Shown one piece after another: positions 37,597 through 46,518 of a stretch of 64,000 bases of DNA. Under the pieces are notes generated by a model. The model was given only the letters and a program-made list of their open reading frames with translations, was not told where the DNA came from and searched no databases. A program made the position numbers and the translations under genes. How positions within the stretch are numbered: the stretch's first letter is position 1; each line of letters begins with the position of its first letter. The stretch is from Phycisphaerales bacterium (lineage in GTDB: Bacteria > Planctomycetota > Phycisphaerae > Phycisphaerales > UBA1924): assembly GCA_905339235.1 (NCBI GenBank), contig CAJPFG010000004.1, positions 89,168-153,167 on the forward strand. Direction: 5' to 3'.

Positions 37597-39383
37597 AACC
37601 CACCCACGATTGGCATGTCACCCCCCTCGGCCGAGTCGTCTGCTTCCTCGGAAGCATCCAACTCGCCGTCCCCGTCCTCGCACTCGTCGCCGCGGCCCTC
37701 GCGTGGGGCACCTACCTCGAATCCGTCCACGATTCCAAGGTTTCCCGCGCCACCGTCTACGGCTCGTGGTGGTTCATCACCCTCATGGGGCTCATCTGTG
37801 TCAGCCTGGTCTTCGCCGTCGTCACCCGCTATCCCTGGAAGCGCAAGCACGTCGGTTTCATCACCGTCCACGCCGGCCTCATCCTGCTCATCATCGGCGG
37901 TTTCTGGTCTCTCTTCGGCCGCCTCGAAGGCCACGTAGCCCTTGAGGAAGGCAACTCCAGCAACTCCCTCGAGACCGACCAGGAAGTCCTCGAACTCGCG
38001 CAGTTCAACGCCGGCAAGTCCACGATCGTCGCCACCGTCGCCGCGCCGACCCGCCCCACCACCCTCACCCTCGACGGCGTCGCCCTCGAAGTCATCGACC
38101 ATTGGGGCAACACACGCGAAGAGCAGTACGTCGCCAACGACGGCCCCGAGGCCTTCCGCGCGATCGAAATCACCTTCGACCCCAACGCCAAGTCCGGCGA
38201 CTGGATCGGCGACGAAGCCAAGGGCGGCGGCGGCGCGACCATCGGCGGCGTGCTCGTCCGCGTGCTCGCCGACGGTGCCACGTGGGAGCCACCCGCCGCG
38301 GCCGCCGAATCCAAGCCCGGCTACTTCTTCACGCTCGCGGGCACGCGCTACCCCTTGGGCGAAGTCGGCTCCGAAGCCGTCCCGGGCTGGACCATCGTCT
38401 CCATCCAGAAGTTCGCCAAGGCCATGGTCGCCGGCGGCAAGATCACCGAGGGCAGCGCCCAGGACAACCCCGCCGTCGATGTCACCATCACCGACGGCCA
38501 GGGCACCACCGAGCGCCACACCTGCTTCCAGAACTTCCCCGACATGGTGATGGGCCGCACCCTCGAAGGCGCCGCCAAGTCCGGCGCGTCCCTCGGCGCC
38601 TCCGCCCCCGCCGCAGGCAAGGCCGAAGCCCTCGTCATCTTCGGGCCCGTCGCCGCTCCCCGCGTCGGTTACATCGGCCGCGACGGTGTCGGACGTGAAC
38701 TCCCCGCCCCAACCGCCTTCCCCGCCGCCCTCGACCTGGGATCCCGCCGCGTCACCATCCTCAACCACTTCAACCGCGCCCGCGCCGCGTCGCGTTTCGT
38801 GCAGGCGCCCAAGGCCACGGAACGCCGCCCCGCGCTGGTCATGAAAGTGGCCGGCGTCGCCGACCCGGTCATCGTCCCCTGGAAGGGCTTTGAGCCCATC
38901 CCCGCCGGCGGCCGAAACCTGCTCCTGCGCTACGGCCCACGCATGGTGGAACTCCCCTTCACCATCCAACTCAAAGATTTCCGCAAGATGGACTACCCCG
39001 GCACCGAAATGGCCATGGCCTACGAGTCCGACGTGATCATCTCGACCCCCGGCCAGCCCGACGCCCCATACCTCATCCACATGAACACCCCCTTCGCCCA
39101 CTCGCCCTGGAAAGTCTACCAGTCCGGCTTCATGGGCGAGCAGATCTCCGTCTTCAGCGTCATGCGCGACCCCGGCCTCACCCTCACGTACATCGGTTCC
39201 ATCGTGCTGTGCGTCGGCATCTTCGTCACGTTCTTCAGCCGTTCGCTTTCCTGGGGCCACCCCGGCATCCCCGCTCCCTCGTTGCAGAAAGAGGCATCCC
39301 ATGCTCCGAAGAACTCAACCCGCACTCCTCCCCCTGCTCGCGCTGCTCCTGTCGCTGCTGAGCCCGTCAGCCAGGGCGTCTGA
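37593..39383 (+). CDS. ResB-like cytochrome c biogenesis protein (Ccs1 family)
   Basis: System II cytochrome c maturation component, 596 residues. Helices occur at the N terminus (LGSIQLAVPVLALVAAALAWG, WWFITLMGLICVSLVFAVV, GFITVHAGLILLIIGG) and near the C terminus (LTYIGSIVLCVGIFVTFFS), with a large periplasmic domain between, as in ResB/Ccs1. It works with CcsA to deliver and attach heme to CXXCH motifs outside the cytoplasmic membrane. The gene overlaps ccsA by 83 bp, so the two are tightly coupled, and it serves the many cytochromes encoded around it. Confidence 0.85.
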   Translation: MKPTHDWHVTPLGRVVCFLGSIQLAVPVLALVAAALAWGTYLESVHDSKVSRATVYGSWWFITLMGLICVSLVFAVVTRYPWKRKHVGFITVHAGLILLIIGGFWSLFGRLEGHVALEEGNSSNSLETDQEVLELAQFNAGKSTIVATVAAPTRPTTLTLDGVALEVIDHWGNTREEQYVANDGPEAFRAIEITFDPNAKSGDWIGDEAKGGGGATIGGVLVRVLADGATWEPPAAAAESKPGYFFTLAGTRYPLGEVGSEAVPGWTIVSIQKFAKAMVAGGKITEGSAQDNPAVDVTITDGQGTTERHTCFQNFPDMVMGRTLEGAAKSGASLGASAPAAGKAEALVIFGPVAAPRVGYIGRDGVGRELPAPTAFPAALDLGSRRVTILNHFNRARAASRFVQAPKATERRPALVMKVAGVADPVIVPWKGFEPIPAGGRNLLLRYGPRMVELPFTIQLKDFRKMDYPGTEMAMAYESDVIISTPGQPDAPYLIHMNTPFAHSPWKVYQSGFMGEQISVFSVMRDPGLTLTYIGSIVLCVGIFVTFFSRSLSWGHPGIPAPSLQKEASHAPKNSTRTPPPARAAPVAAEPVSQGV

Positions 39384-41013
39384 CGACTCCGCCTGGATCA
39401 AGGACCTCGGCGCCGTCGCCATCCAGGACGGCGGACGCATCATGCCCCTCGAGGCCTACTCCCGCCGTCTCGCCGTCGAGATCACCGGCCGACAGAAGTG
39501 GTCCGCCGGCCGCGGCCCGGAAATCTACTCCGGTCGCCAGCCCCTCCAACTCCTCTGCGACTTCATGTTCAAAGGCCAGGACATGGTCCACAAGCCCGTC
39601 ATCGGGCTCGTGAACAAGCCCTTCAAGAAACTCGTCTCGCTCGACCCCGAGCGCGAGTTCTTCAGCGCCTCCGAGATCCTCTCCTGCAAGCCCCTCAACG
39701 CCCTCCTCCAGGACTACTCCAAGGCCCGCGAGATCGACTCCCAGGCCCAGGCCACGCGCGATCAACGCCAGGCCCTCGACGCCTACAACAGCGCGAACCG
39801 CATCCTCGCCCTCGCCGGCGGCGAGCAACTCGCTCTCATTCCCGGCGAGCCCGGAAAGACCTTCCTTAACGTCGGCCTCTCCGGCGGCTCGCCCGGCACC
39901 GAGCAGGTCCGGACCGCCCTTCAGGCCTTCGCCACCGCCTACACCACTAACGGCAACCTCAACGATGCCGCCGCGCAAGTCCGCCGATCGATCGACTCCA
40001 TCGGCAAACTCCCTGCCAAAGAGGCCCGCGCCGTCAGCCTCGAACTCTTCTACGACAGCCACAATCCCTGGCGCATGACCGAATACCTCTATGGCCTGGC
40101 CATCATCCTTTTCGGCCTCTCGACGCTCTGCCTCCGCAAGCCCCTGATCACCCTCGCGATCATCGCCACCGCGGGCGGCGTCATCGAGCACATGCTCGGC
40201 ATCGGCCTGCGCATCGCCATCCTCGACCGCGCCCCCGTCAGCAACACCTTCGAAGCCCTCCTCTGGATGGGCCTGGTCGGCATCGCCGTGGGCCTCATCG
40301 CCCAGATCCTCAACAAGGGCGGCTACTACCTCTTCGGCGGCGTCTGTGCGGCTCTCGCCTCCGTCCTCTTCGCCGCCATGGTCCCCCTGACCGACCGCAC
40401 CAACTCCCTGCCCGCCGTCCTCCGCAGCAACTACTGGCTCATCATCCACGTCCTCACCATCGTCGCCAGTTACGGCGTACTCCTGGTTTCCGCCATCCTT
40501 GGGCACGTCTACCTCGCCCGCGAAGTCCTCTTCGCCAAACGCGCTCAAACCGCAGCGCCCGCACCCAAGCTCTCCCACCCACTGATCGCGCAGACCTACC
40601 GCACCATCCAGATCGGCCTCCTGCTCCTGACCGCCGGCACCATCCTCGGCGGCGTCTGGGCCGCCGACTCCTGGGGCCGCTTCTGGGGCTGGGATCCCAA
40701 GGAGACTTGGGCCCTCATCAGCATCGTCGTCTACTTCGCCGTCCTCCACGCCCGCTACGTCCGCTGGCTCCAGGACTTCGGCCTCGCCGCCTCCGCGGTC
40801 CTCGGCTTCGTCGTCATCGTCTGGACCTTCTACGGCGTCAACTACGTCATGGCCACCGGACTCCACAGTTACGGCTTCGGCTCCGGCGGCGAAATCTGGG
40901 TCGGCCTCTGGGCCGCCGCCGAGATCGTCTTCCTCATCGCCTGCAAGGTCCGCTACTCCATGCTCAACAAGGCCGCCCCCACCCCCGCGGCCGGTATTCC
41001 CGCCACCACGTGA
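39301..41013 (+). CDS. ccsA: CcsA/ResC-like heme handling protein of cytochrome c biogenesis
   Basis: The 570-residue protein has the tryptophan-rich heme-binding motif WGRFWGWDPKETWAL in the C-terminal membrane part and eight or so helices, the hallmark of CcsA. The first ~260 residues are a periplasmic extension behind a signal-like helix (LLPLLALLLSLLSPSARA), also seen in long planctomycete CcsA proteins. It translocates and presents heme together with ResB. The ATG at 39301 lies inside the ResB gene; the signal sequence supports this start despite the 83-bp overlap. Confidence 0.9.
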   Translation: MLRRTQPALLPLLALLLSLLSPSARASDDSAWIKDLGAVAIQDGGRIMPLEAYSRRLAVEITGRQKWSAGRGPEIYSGRQPLQLLCDFMFKGQDMVHKPVIGLVNKPFKKLVSLDPEREFFSASEILSCKPLNALLQDYSKAREIDSQAQATRDQRQALDAYNSANRILALAGGEQLALIPGEPGKTFLNVGLSGGSPGTEQVRTALQAFATAYTTNGNLNDAAAQVRRSIDSIGKLPAKEARAVSLELFYDSHNPWRMTEYLYGLAIILFGLSTLCLRKPLITLAIIATAGGVIEHMLGIGLRIAILDRAPVSNTFEALLWMGLVGIAVGLIAQILNKGGYYLFGGVCAALASVLFAAMVPLTDRTNSLPAVLRSNYWLIIHVLTIVASYGVLLVSAILGHVYLAREVLFAKRAQTAAPAPKLSHPLIAQTYRTIQIGLLLLTAGTILGGVWAADSWGRFWGWDPKETWALISIVVYFAVLHARYVRWLQDFGLAASAVLGFVVIVWTFYGVNYVMATGLHSYGFGSGGEIWVGLWAAAEIVFLIACKVRYSMLNKAAPTPAAGIPATT

Positions 41014-41062
41014 ACAACGCATCATTCCGACATCCCACGACGCAACCGCCGTAGGATGTCGC

Positions 41063-41671
41063 ATGACCAGAACCACCATCGTCGTCCTCGCCGGCCTCAC
41101 CTTCCTCGCCGCCGCCTGCGAAAAGAAGTCTCCGCCCCCGCCCGCGGCCCCCGCGCCCACCACGAATCCCGCACCAACCACGCCCCCCGCCGCGCCCTCC
41201 ACCCCCGCGCCCGCCGGCAACTCAGTCTCCGCGCTCGGCGTCAACTTCACCGTCCCCGCCGGATGGCAATCAGCGCCGCCGTCCAACTCCATGCGCCTCG
41301 CCGAGATCAACGTCCCCGACGCCTCCGGCGACCCCGCCAAGGCCTGTCTCATCGTCTTTTCCACCGCCGGCGGCAGCGTGCAATCCAACATGGACCGCTG
41401 GGCCGGACAGGTCGCCGACGCCTCCGGCGCGCCCTCCAAGGGCGAGGTCAAGACCCGCGACATCGCCGGGCTCAAAGTCAGCACCGCCGAGTTCACCGGC
41501 AGTTACGCCGGCATGGGCGACGGACCCGCCAAGGAAAACTGGATGCTCCGCGGCGCCATCATCGAAGCCCCGGAAGGCCTGCTCTTCATCAAAATGACGG
41601 GCCCCGCCGAGCAGATGTCCGCCGCCGGTCCCGCCTTCAACACCATGATCGACAACCTGTCGAAGCGTTGA
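41063..41671 (+). CDS. Hypothetical lipoprotein
   Basis: The 202-residue product has a lipobox (LTFLAAAC) followed by a Pro/Ala/Thr-rich linker of about 40 residues and a compact C-terminal domain (LGVNFTVPAGWQSAPP, LLFIKMTGPAEQM) reminiscent of small periplasmic beta-rich domains. No family is recognised. It is the last gene of the octaheme/maturation run, 49 bp behind ccsA, and ends six bases before the convergent CcmC-like gene. Confidence 0.7.
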   Translation: MTRTTIVVLAGLTFLAAACEKKSPPPPAAPAPTTNPAPTTPPAAPSTPAPAGNSVSALGVNFTVPAGWQSAPPSNSMRLAEINVPDASGDPAKACLIVFSTAGGSVQSNMDRWAGQVADASGAPSKGEVKTRDIAGLKVSTAEFTGSYAGMGDGPAKENWMLRGAIIEAPEGLLFIKMTGPAEQMSAAGPAFNTMIDNLSKR

Positions 41672-41677
41672 TCCCGA

Positions 41678-42352
41678 CTACGCATGCGTCACATGGGCCG
41701 CGCCCAGCGCGTGCTCCGCATGCCGCCGCGCACGCCGGGCCACCGGCGTCGCGATAAGCCCCGTACCCGCCAGCGCCACGAACACAAACCACGGGATCAG
41801 CGTCTGCCGCATCTCCGGCGTCAGCGGCAGCGAGGTCGGGTGCACATCCGGCAGCAGCCGCACCGACAGGTACACCAGCGGCACATCCAGAAACGCCACC
41901 GCTCCGTATACCGCGCACACCACCGCGCGCCGATGCCACGGCCGCACCACCAGCCGCAGCCCCAGGTACACCGCGTACAGCACGCACAAAATCAGTGTAA
42001 ACGTCAGTTTCGGGCTCCACGTCCACCAGAAGCCCCAGTAACTCTGCCCCCACACCATCCCCGTCAGCAACACAATCAGGCTGCAGAAAACCGTCACCCG
42101 CGCGCCCGCGCTCGCCATCTCGTCCCACACGCGGCTGCGCGTCCACAGGAACGCGAGGTTCCCCACGAACACCGACATCGCCGCAAACAACGCCGCGATC
42201 GCCGCCGGCAGGTGCAGGTATATCAGTTTCTGCACCAGCCCCATGCTCTCATCCACCGGCGCGTAGAACAACGCCATCCCGACCGCCACGCTCAAAACCG
42301 CGAGGGTGGTCGCCCAATACGTCCGCATCGCCGCTAAGCCGACCATACTCAT
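41678..42352 (-). CDS. CcmC-like heme exporter/cytochrome c assembly protein
   Basis: The 224-residue protein has six membrane helices and the WW motif region WGQSYWGFWWTWSPKLT, which corresponds to the WGTWWVWDxRLT sequence of CcmC. The Asp of the WWD motif appears as Ser (WTWSPKLT). A conserved His lies in KLIYLHLPAA. It could supply or position heme alongside the CcsA system on the other strand. In-frame ATGs at 42346 and 42328 are alternative starts; the gene follows the anchored protein gene by 24 bp. Confidence 0.8.
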   Translation of the reverse strand: MSMVGLAAMRTYWATTLAVLSVAVGMALFYAPVDESMGLVQKLIYLHLPAAIAALFAAMSVFVGNLAFLWTRSRVWDEMASAGARVTVFCSLIVLLTGMVWGQSYWGFWWTWSPKLTFTLILCVLYAVYLGLRLVVRPWHRRAVVCAVYGAVAFLDVPLVYLSVRLLPDVHPTSLPLTPEMRQTLIPWFVFVALAGTGLIATPVARRARRHAEHALGAAHVTHA

Positions 42353-42376
42353 GACGCACCCGACCGCCGTGCACCC

Positions 42377-43429
42377 CTACGCCGCGCCCTTCCGCTTACC
42401 GATCCTCATCGCCAGCCCCGCCACCACGCCCACCCCCAGCAGCCCAGCGCCGATCCAGATAATCGGCGACATCCCGCCCCCCGCGGCCGCCTGCACCGGC
42501 ACGCTCGCGAGACTCGTGAGCACCACGCCCACCGACTCCCCGGCCGCGATCCCGTCCGACTGGAACATGGTGACGCGCTCGGCGCCCATCTGCTCCGACC
42601 CGCCCTCTTTCACCAGCGTCGGCTCCGCCTTCAGGCCCGAGTCCGGCACGAAAAACGCCGCATGCCCGACAGGCGCGGGCGCCGCCACACGCAGATCAAT
42701 CACCCCATCCCGTGCCGGCACGAAGTACGCGAACTTATACGTCATCTTCCCGGGCATAAACGGCATCTGGATGCTGAGTTTCGTGCCCGCATACGCCGAG
42801 CAGCACCAGCCGTGGAACCCCTGCACCAACTGAATGTCGGTCGCGCCCGCCGGCAGATCCAGCGTCACCGTCGCGCGCCGGTTCGCCGCGTCCGGCGGCG
42901 CGCCCAGCCATGTCTGGTCACTGGTGTTCTCCACCACCAGCGTCTCCGACACCGCCATCCCGCCCTCGGCCTTCTCCGCCACCAGGTGCCGCATCACGAC
43001 CTTCCACGCCGGCATCGTTTCCGTCACCTCATACACCGTGATGTCGAGGTTCGCGCCCGGCTTCTCCGCATCCATCAACGCCGCCGCGTCCTGGTACAGC
43101 ACTCCCGCGTGCTTGATCCGCACCAGCGGCCGAATTCCGATCCCCACCGGCAGATCGCCCACCAGCAGCACGCCATGATCGTCCAGGTTTCCCTTGATCT
43201 GCTTCACCGGCATCTCGCGGTGGAAAACGATCACCTCCACCTCTTCGCCACCGACCGCCGGGCCCCCCTTGGTTCCCTGGATCGCCCGAATCGCCAGCAT
43301 CCCCTTCGGGCCCTGCTGCATCGCCTGATCCGAGTCCACCGCGGGGGCCGCGGGCGACTGCGCGGCTGCGATCGCCGCGCAAAGCCCGATTCCCATCACC
43401 GCCGCGAGATGTAAAGTCGTTCGTGTCAT
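42377..43429 (-). CDS. Exported protein with C-terminal membrane anchor, function unknown
   Basis: The 350-residue product has a signal peptide (AAVMGIGLCAAIAAAQ), a beta-rich domain beginning around IRAIQGTKGGPAVGGEEVEVIVFHRE that resembles carboxypeptidase-regulatory/Ig-like folds, a second domain with FHGWCCSAYAG, and a C-terminal helix (IIWIGAGLLGVGVVAGLAM) followed by basic residues. It is thus tethered to the outer face of the cytoplasmic membrane. It is probably co-transcribed with the CcmC-like gene and could assist cytochrome assembly, but no family is recognised. An upstream ATG at 43468 is possible. Confidence 0.65.
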   Translation of the reverse strand: MTRTTLHLAAVMGIGLCAAIAAAQSPAAPAVDSDQAMQQGPKGMLAIRAIQGTKGGPAVGGEEVEVIVFHREMPVKQIKGNLDDHGVLLVGDLPVGIGIRPLVRIKHAGVLYQDAAALMDAEKPGANLDITVYEVTETMPAWKVVMRHLVAEKAEGGMAVSETLVVENTSDQTWLGAPPDAANRRATVTLDLPAGATDIQLVQGFHGWCCSAYAGTKLSIQMPFMPGKMTYKFAYFVPARDGVIDLRVAAPAPVGHAAFFVPDSGLKAEPTLVKEGGSEQMGAERVTMFQSDGIAAGESVGVVLTSLASVPVQAAAGGGMSPIIWIGAGLLGVGVVAGLAMRIGKRKGAA

Positions 43430-43651
43430 GGACCGTCCCAGTTGGGGAAGTTCCCGGCGCCGAACCATCGACGCACCCATCCCTTCACCATACCCGAGCA
43501 AGCACGGTGCCACTCCGGTCCCCGGTGTCCGGTTATCCAAGCCCCCCCGCTTCGCGCGGCCGCGACTTCGGCCGGCCTTCCGGCCGCCCGCTCCGTGCAA
43601 TTCTCTGATTTGCAACTCTTCCCGCCGCGGCCTTCCCGACTTTGGGAATCC

Positions 43652-44440
43652 CTACTCCACGTGGCACCCCAGGCACAACTGGCTCCGCGAGTTGCTCATC
43701 ACCAGCAAATCCCCGCCCGGCGCATACACGCTATGGCACGACCCGCAGCCCACCGCCTGATCAAACAGCCGGATCCGCCGATCCAGTGCCGTCCGGGAAA
43801 CCAACTGCACTTCGTCCGACCGCTTGCGGCTCTCGAACTTCACCCCGATCGGGTGCTCGGTCCCTTCCTCACGCGACGACAGCATGCTCGCGCGGTGCGA
43901 TCCCACATCCCCCGCCATCGCGCCGTCATGGCACTCCACGCACGACCGGCTCTCGCTATCAAGTCCGCCCCCGCCCTCGCGCTCGCTCGACACCAGGTGC
44001 GCCCGCCTCAGCCCCGCCCCATGCGAACCCTTGCGCGTCGCATCCGCGGCGTGGCACTGCGTACACAAGTTCCCCAACTCCTCGCCCTGCCGCAAAAACG
44101 CCTCGCCGCGCGCCCTCGCCCCCGAATGACCGGCCGCCTTCTGCTCGTCGTGACACGTCAGGCAAGTCATCATCCCGCCCTCCAGCGGCAGGCCCTCCGG
44201 CGATTTCAACGGCGACACCCCAATCGGGTGCGACAGCCCCCGCTCGAACGTGTGGCACGTCGCGCATTCCATGCCCCGCGGACCCGTCTTCCCCAAGCCC
44301 TCCGCCGGCCCCGCCATCCCCGAACTCGCCAGCACCACCGCAATCAATCCGGCCCCGCCCCCCAAGCCGCCAAGCAGCCGCCCCTTCCGACCCGCTGCCA
44401 ATCCGCGGCCGCGGTTACGACTGTCGTTGCTTGTTTTCAT
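43652..44440 (-). CDS. Hexaheme c-type cytochrome
   Basis: The 262-residue product starts with a basic segment and one hydrophobic helix (GGLGGGAGLIAVVLASSGMAG) and carries six CXXCH motifs: CATCH, CLTCH, CTQCH, CVECH, CGSCH and CLGCH. Repeated SHPIGV and EHPIGVKF segments may provide distal ligands, and the C-terminal pair (CGSCHSVY ... SNSRSQLCLGCHVE) resembles the ends of the cytochromes at 15228 and 20983 (middle part). The ATG at 44440 has no strong Shine-Dalgarno; starts further upstream would add an unlikely leader. It is 222 bp upstream of the anchored protein gene and may be a separate unit. Confidence 0.82.
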   Translation of the reverse strand: MKTSNDSRNRGRGLAAGRKGRLLGGLGGGAGLIAVVLASSGMAGPAEGLGKTGPRGMECATCHTFERGLSHPIGVSPLKSPEGLPLEGGMMTCLTCHDEQKAAGHSGARARGEAFLRQGEELGNLCTQCHAADATRKGSHGAGLRRAHLVSSEREGGGGLDSESRSCVECHDGAMAGDVGSHRASMLSSREEGTEHPIGVKFESRKRSDEVQLVSRTALDRRIRLFDQAVGCGSCHSVYAPGGDLLVMSNSRSQLCLGCHVE

Positions 44441-44880
44441 AATGAGTGCAGCCCCGCAGTCCCACTCACATCGAACCGCGCCCGCTGCGACATGCGGGTC
44501 GTCAATCATCAAACACCACCATCCCGCGCTCTCTGCCGCCTGTCGCACCAACCGATGTCCGAGAATCCACCCATCAGATCACCCGGCAACCTCCACCACC
44601 CCGTGCACCCCACACTCTCCGACAAACGTGAAGCCCATCCCCACCGCCGCATGAATCGCCGCTAGGATCGCCCCACGCGCACGATGCCGTGTCACGCGTG
44701 CCACAAACCTCCCGGTTCGTGCGGCCACCCCGGGCATCCGGCAAGGTCCGTGGCTCTCCAAGCACTCGCCCAGAAGCGCCCCAGTCGTTCGCCTTTCGCC
44801 CCTGGCCTTTCGCCTCTCCCCTTTTTTCGCTCATCTTGACAAACATATCTTAATGTCATCTTTGAGCCTACACTCCCCGC
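44441..44880 (+). other. Intergenic region between divergent hexaheme cytochrome and 2-oxoacid oxidoreductase genes
   Basis: I see no convincing gene here; the minus strand holds a 60-codon frame (44579-44761) with no recognisable features. Near the right end, TTGACA at 44836 begins an imperfect inverted repeat (TGACA at 44837, TGTCA at 44854) just before the start at 44881, which might be a promoter/operator, but no well-spaced -10 is evident. Confidence 0.4.
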
Positions 44881-46518
44881 ATGGAGCAGGCTCAACGATC
44901 CCCGCTTGCCGACCTTCACGAGGCCCACGGGCCGCTTACCGAATCACAGGCCGTCATCGAGGCCCAAGCCTGTCTGCAGTGCGGCGGGCCGCATGCCGAC
45001 GCGCCGTGCGTGCGGGCGTGTCCCACGCGCATCGACATTCCCGGGTTCATCGCCGATCTCGCGCATCGCGATCCCGTCGAGGCTGCCCGCAAAATCTACG
45101 ACGCCAACATCCTCGGTGGCAGTTGCGCGCGAGTGTGCCCCGTCGAAGTGCTCTGCCAGGGCTCGTGCGTCCTCCTCAAGGAAGGCCGCCGCGCCATTCA
45201 GATCGGACGCCTCCAGCGACACGCGACTGATCGCGCGCCGCACGCGATCGACTTCAACCCCGCCCGCACGGCGCGCCCGCGGGCCAGCGTGGGCGTTATC
45301 GGCGCGGGCCCCTCCGGCCTCTCGTGCGCGGCCATGCTGGTGCGCGACGGATTCGCCGTCACGCTGTACGAACAGCGTGAACTCGGCGGCGGACTCATCT
45401 CCCACGCGATCGCGCCGTACAAGCAGTTGATCGATCCGCTCCCGCTGGAAATCGAAAACATCCGGCGCCTGGGCGTGGAGTTCCAGTTCGGCGTCACGAT
45501 CTGTCGCGACATCTCGGTGCAGGACCTCCGCTCGCGACACCACGCGATATTCCTCGGCGTGGGCATGGGCGAAGACCTTCCGGCTCGCATCCCCGGCGAG
45601 GACCTTCCCGGCGTGTGGGAGTCGCTCCCGTTCGTCGAGGCGCTGAAGTTGGGCCCGGCGGGCCTCTTGCAGGTCGGTCGCAGCGTCGCGGTGATCGGCG
45701 GAGGAAACACCGCGATCGACGCCGCGCGCGAGGCCGTGCTGCTGGGTGCTTCCGAAGTCATGATGCTCTACCGCCGCACGCAGGCCCAGATGCCCGCGTA
45801 CCCGCACGAGATCGCCGCGGCCATGAAAGAGGGCGTGCGCATTCTCGAACTGGTCGCGCCCGTGCAGTTCAAGGGGCTCGACCGGGTGCGGGCGGTGCGT
45901 TGCCTGAGGATGAAACTCGGCGAGCCCGACGCCTCAGGCCGGCCGCGCCCGGAGCCGATCCCCGGCTCCGAGTTCGAGATCGAAGTAGACACGGTCATCA
46001 AGGCGATCGGTCAGAAGCCGCGGACCGAGTTGTTCAAGTTGTTCGGGATCGACCTGACCGACGGCCGCGTCCGCGTGGACAAAGAAATGCGAACCAGCGC
46101 GCCGGGCATCTACGCCGGCGGCGACTGCCTGAACGGCGGCGCAACAGTCGTCGAAGCGGTGCGGGACGGCAAAGTCGCGGCCAAAGCGATCTCGCAGGCC
46201 CTGAGCGGTTCAGACCGCGCCGAAACTCCACCCCCGCCCGTGCCGCGGGCCCGGATCATCGAGGACCACGGCACCTTCTCGCACTTCCAGGGCGACTTCC
46301 GTCTCAGCACGGTTCCGGTGCTGTGCAAGGGCTGCAACATCTGCGTGACGAGTTGCCCCACGCACACGCTGAAGTTGGACAACGCCAACCGGATCGCCGT
46401 GAAGGACGTGAACGACTGCGTCTTCTGCGGACTGTGCGAGGTCCGCTGTCCCGACTTTGCCATCTTCATCGCCAAGACCCCCAGCCGCCCCCGCGCGGAA
46501 AGCGAGCAACTCGCATGA
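44881..46518 (+). CDS. GltD-like NAD(P)H oxidoreductase fused to a KorD-type 2x[4Fe-4S] ferredoxin
   Basis: The 545-residue protein has the N-terminal iron-sulfur domain of the glutamate synthase small subunit family (CLQCGGPHADAPCVRACPTRIDIP, GSCARVCPVEVLCQGSC), an FAD fold (GVIGAGPSGLSCAA), an NAD(P) fold (VAVIGGGNTAIDAA) and GIYAGGDC. At the C terminus a two-cluster ferredoxin (CKGCNICVTSCP and CVFCGLCEVRCP) matches the delta subunit of 2-oxoglutarate:ferredoxin oxidoreductases. The following genes encode alpha, beta and gamma subunits, all with four-base overlaps. The fusion could connect 2-oxoacid oxidation directly to NAD(P). No glutamate synthase large subunit is nearby. Confidence 0.88.
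   Translation: MEQAQRSPLADLHEAHGPLTESQAVIEAQACLQCGGPHADAPCVRACPTRIDIPGFIADLAHRDPVEAARKIYDANILGGSCARVCPVEVLCQGSCVLLKEGRRAIQIGRLQRHATDRAPHAIDFNPARTARPRASVGVIGAGPSGLSCAAMLVRDGFAVTLYEQRELGGGLISHAIAPYKQLIDPLPLEIENIRRLGVEFQFGVTICRDISVQDLRSRHHAIFLGVGMGEDLPARIPGEDLPGVWESLPFVEALKLGPAGLLQVGRSVAVIGGGNTAIDAAREAVLLGASEVMMLYRRTQAQMPAYPHEIAAAMKEGVRILELVAPVQFKGLDRVRAVRCLRMKLGEPDASGRPRPEPIPGSEFEIEVDTVIKAIGQKPRTELFKLFGIDLTDGRVRVDKEMRTSAPGIYAGGDCLNGGATVVEAVRDGKVAAKAISQALSGSDRAETPPPPVPRARIIEDHGTFSHFQGDFRLSTVPVLCKGCNICVTSCPTHTLKLDNANRIAVKDVNDCVFCGLCEVRCPDFAIFIAKTPSRPRAESEQLA

Noticed and set aside
35662..41496. Very long minus-strand frames (637 and 709 codons) opposite the octaheme and CcsA genes
   Set aside because: The plus strand carries clear heme motifs, signal peptides and the CcsA signature; the antisense products are low-complexity Gly/Val/Asp-rich sequences.
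44579..44761. 60-codon minus-strand ORF before the hexaheme gene
   Set aside because: No Shine-Dalgarno, no recognisable domain, and it overlaps other chance frames in all directions.
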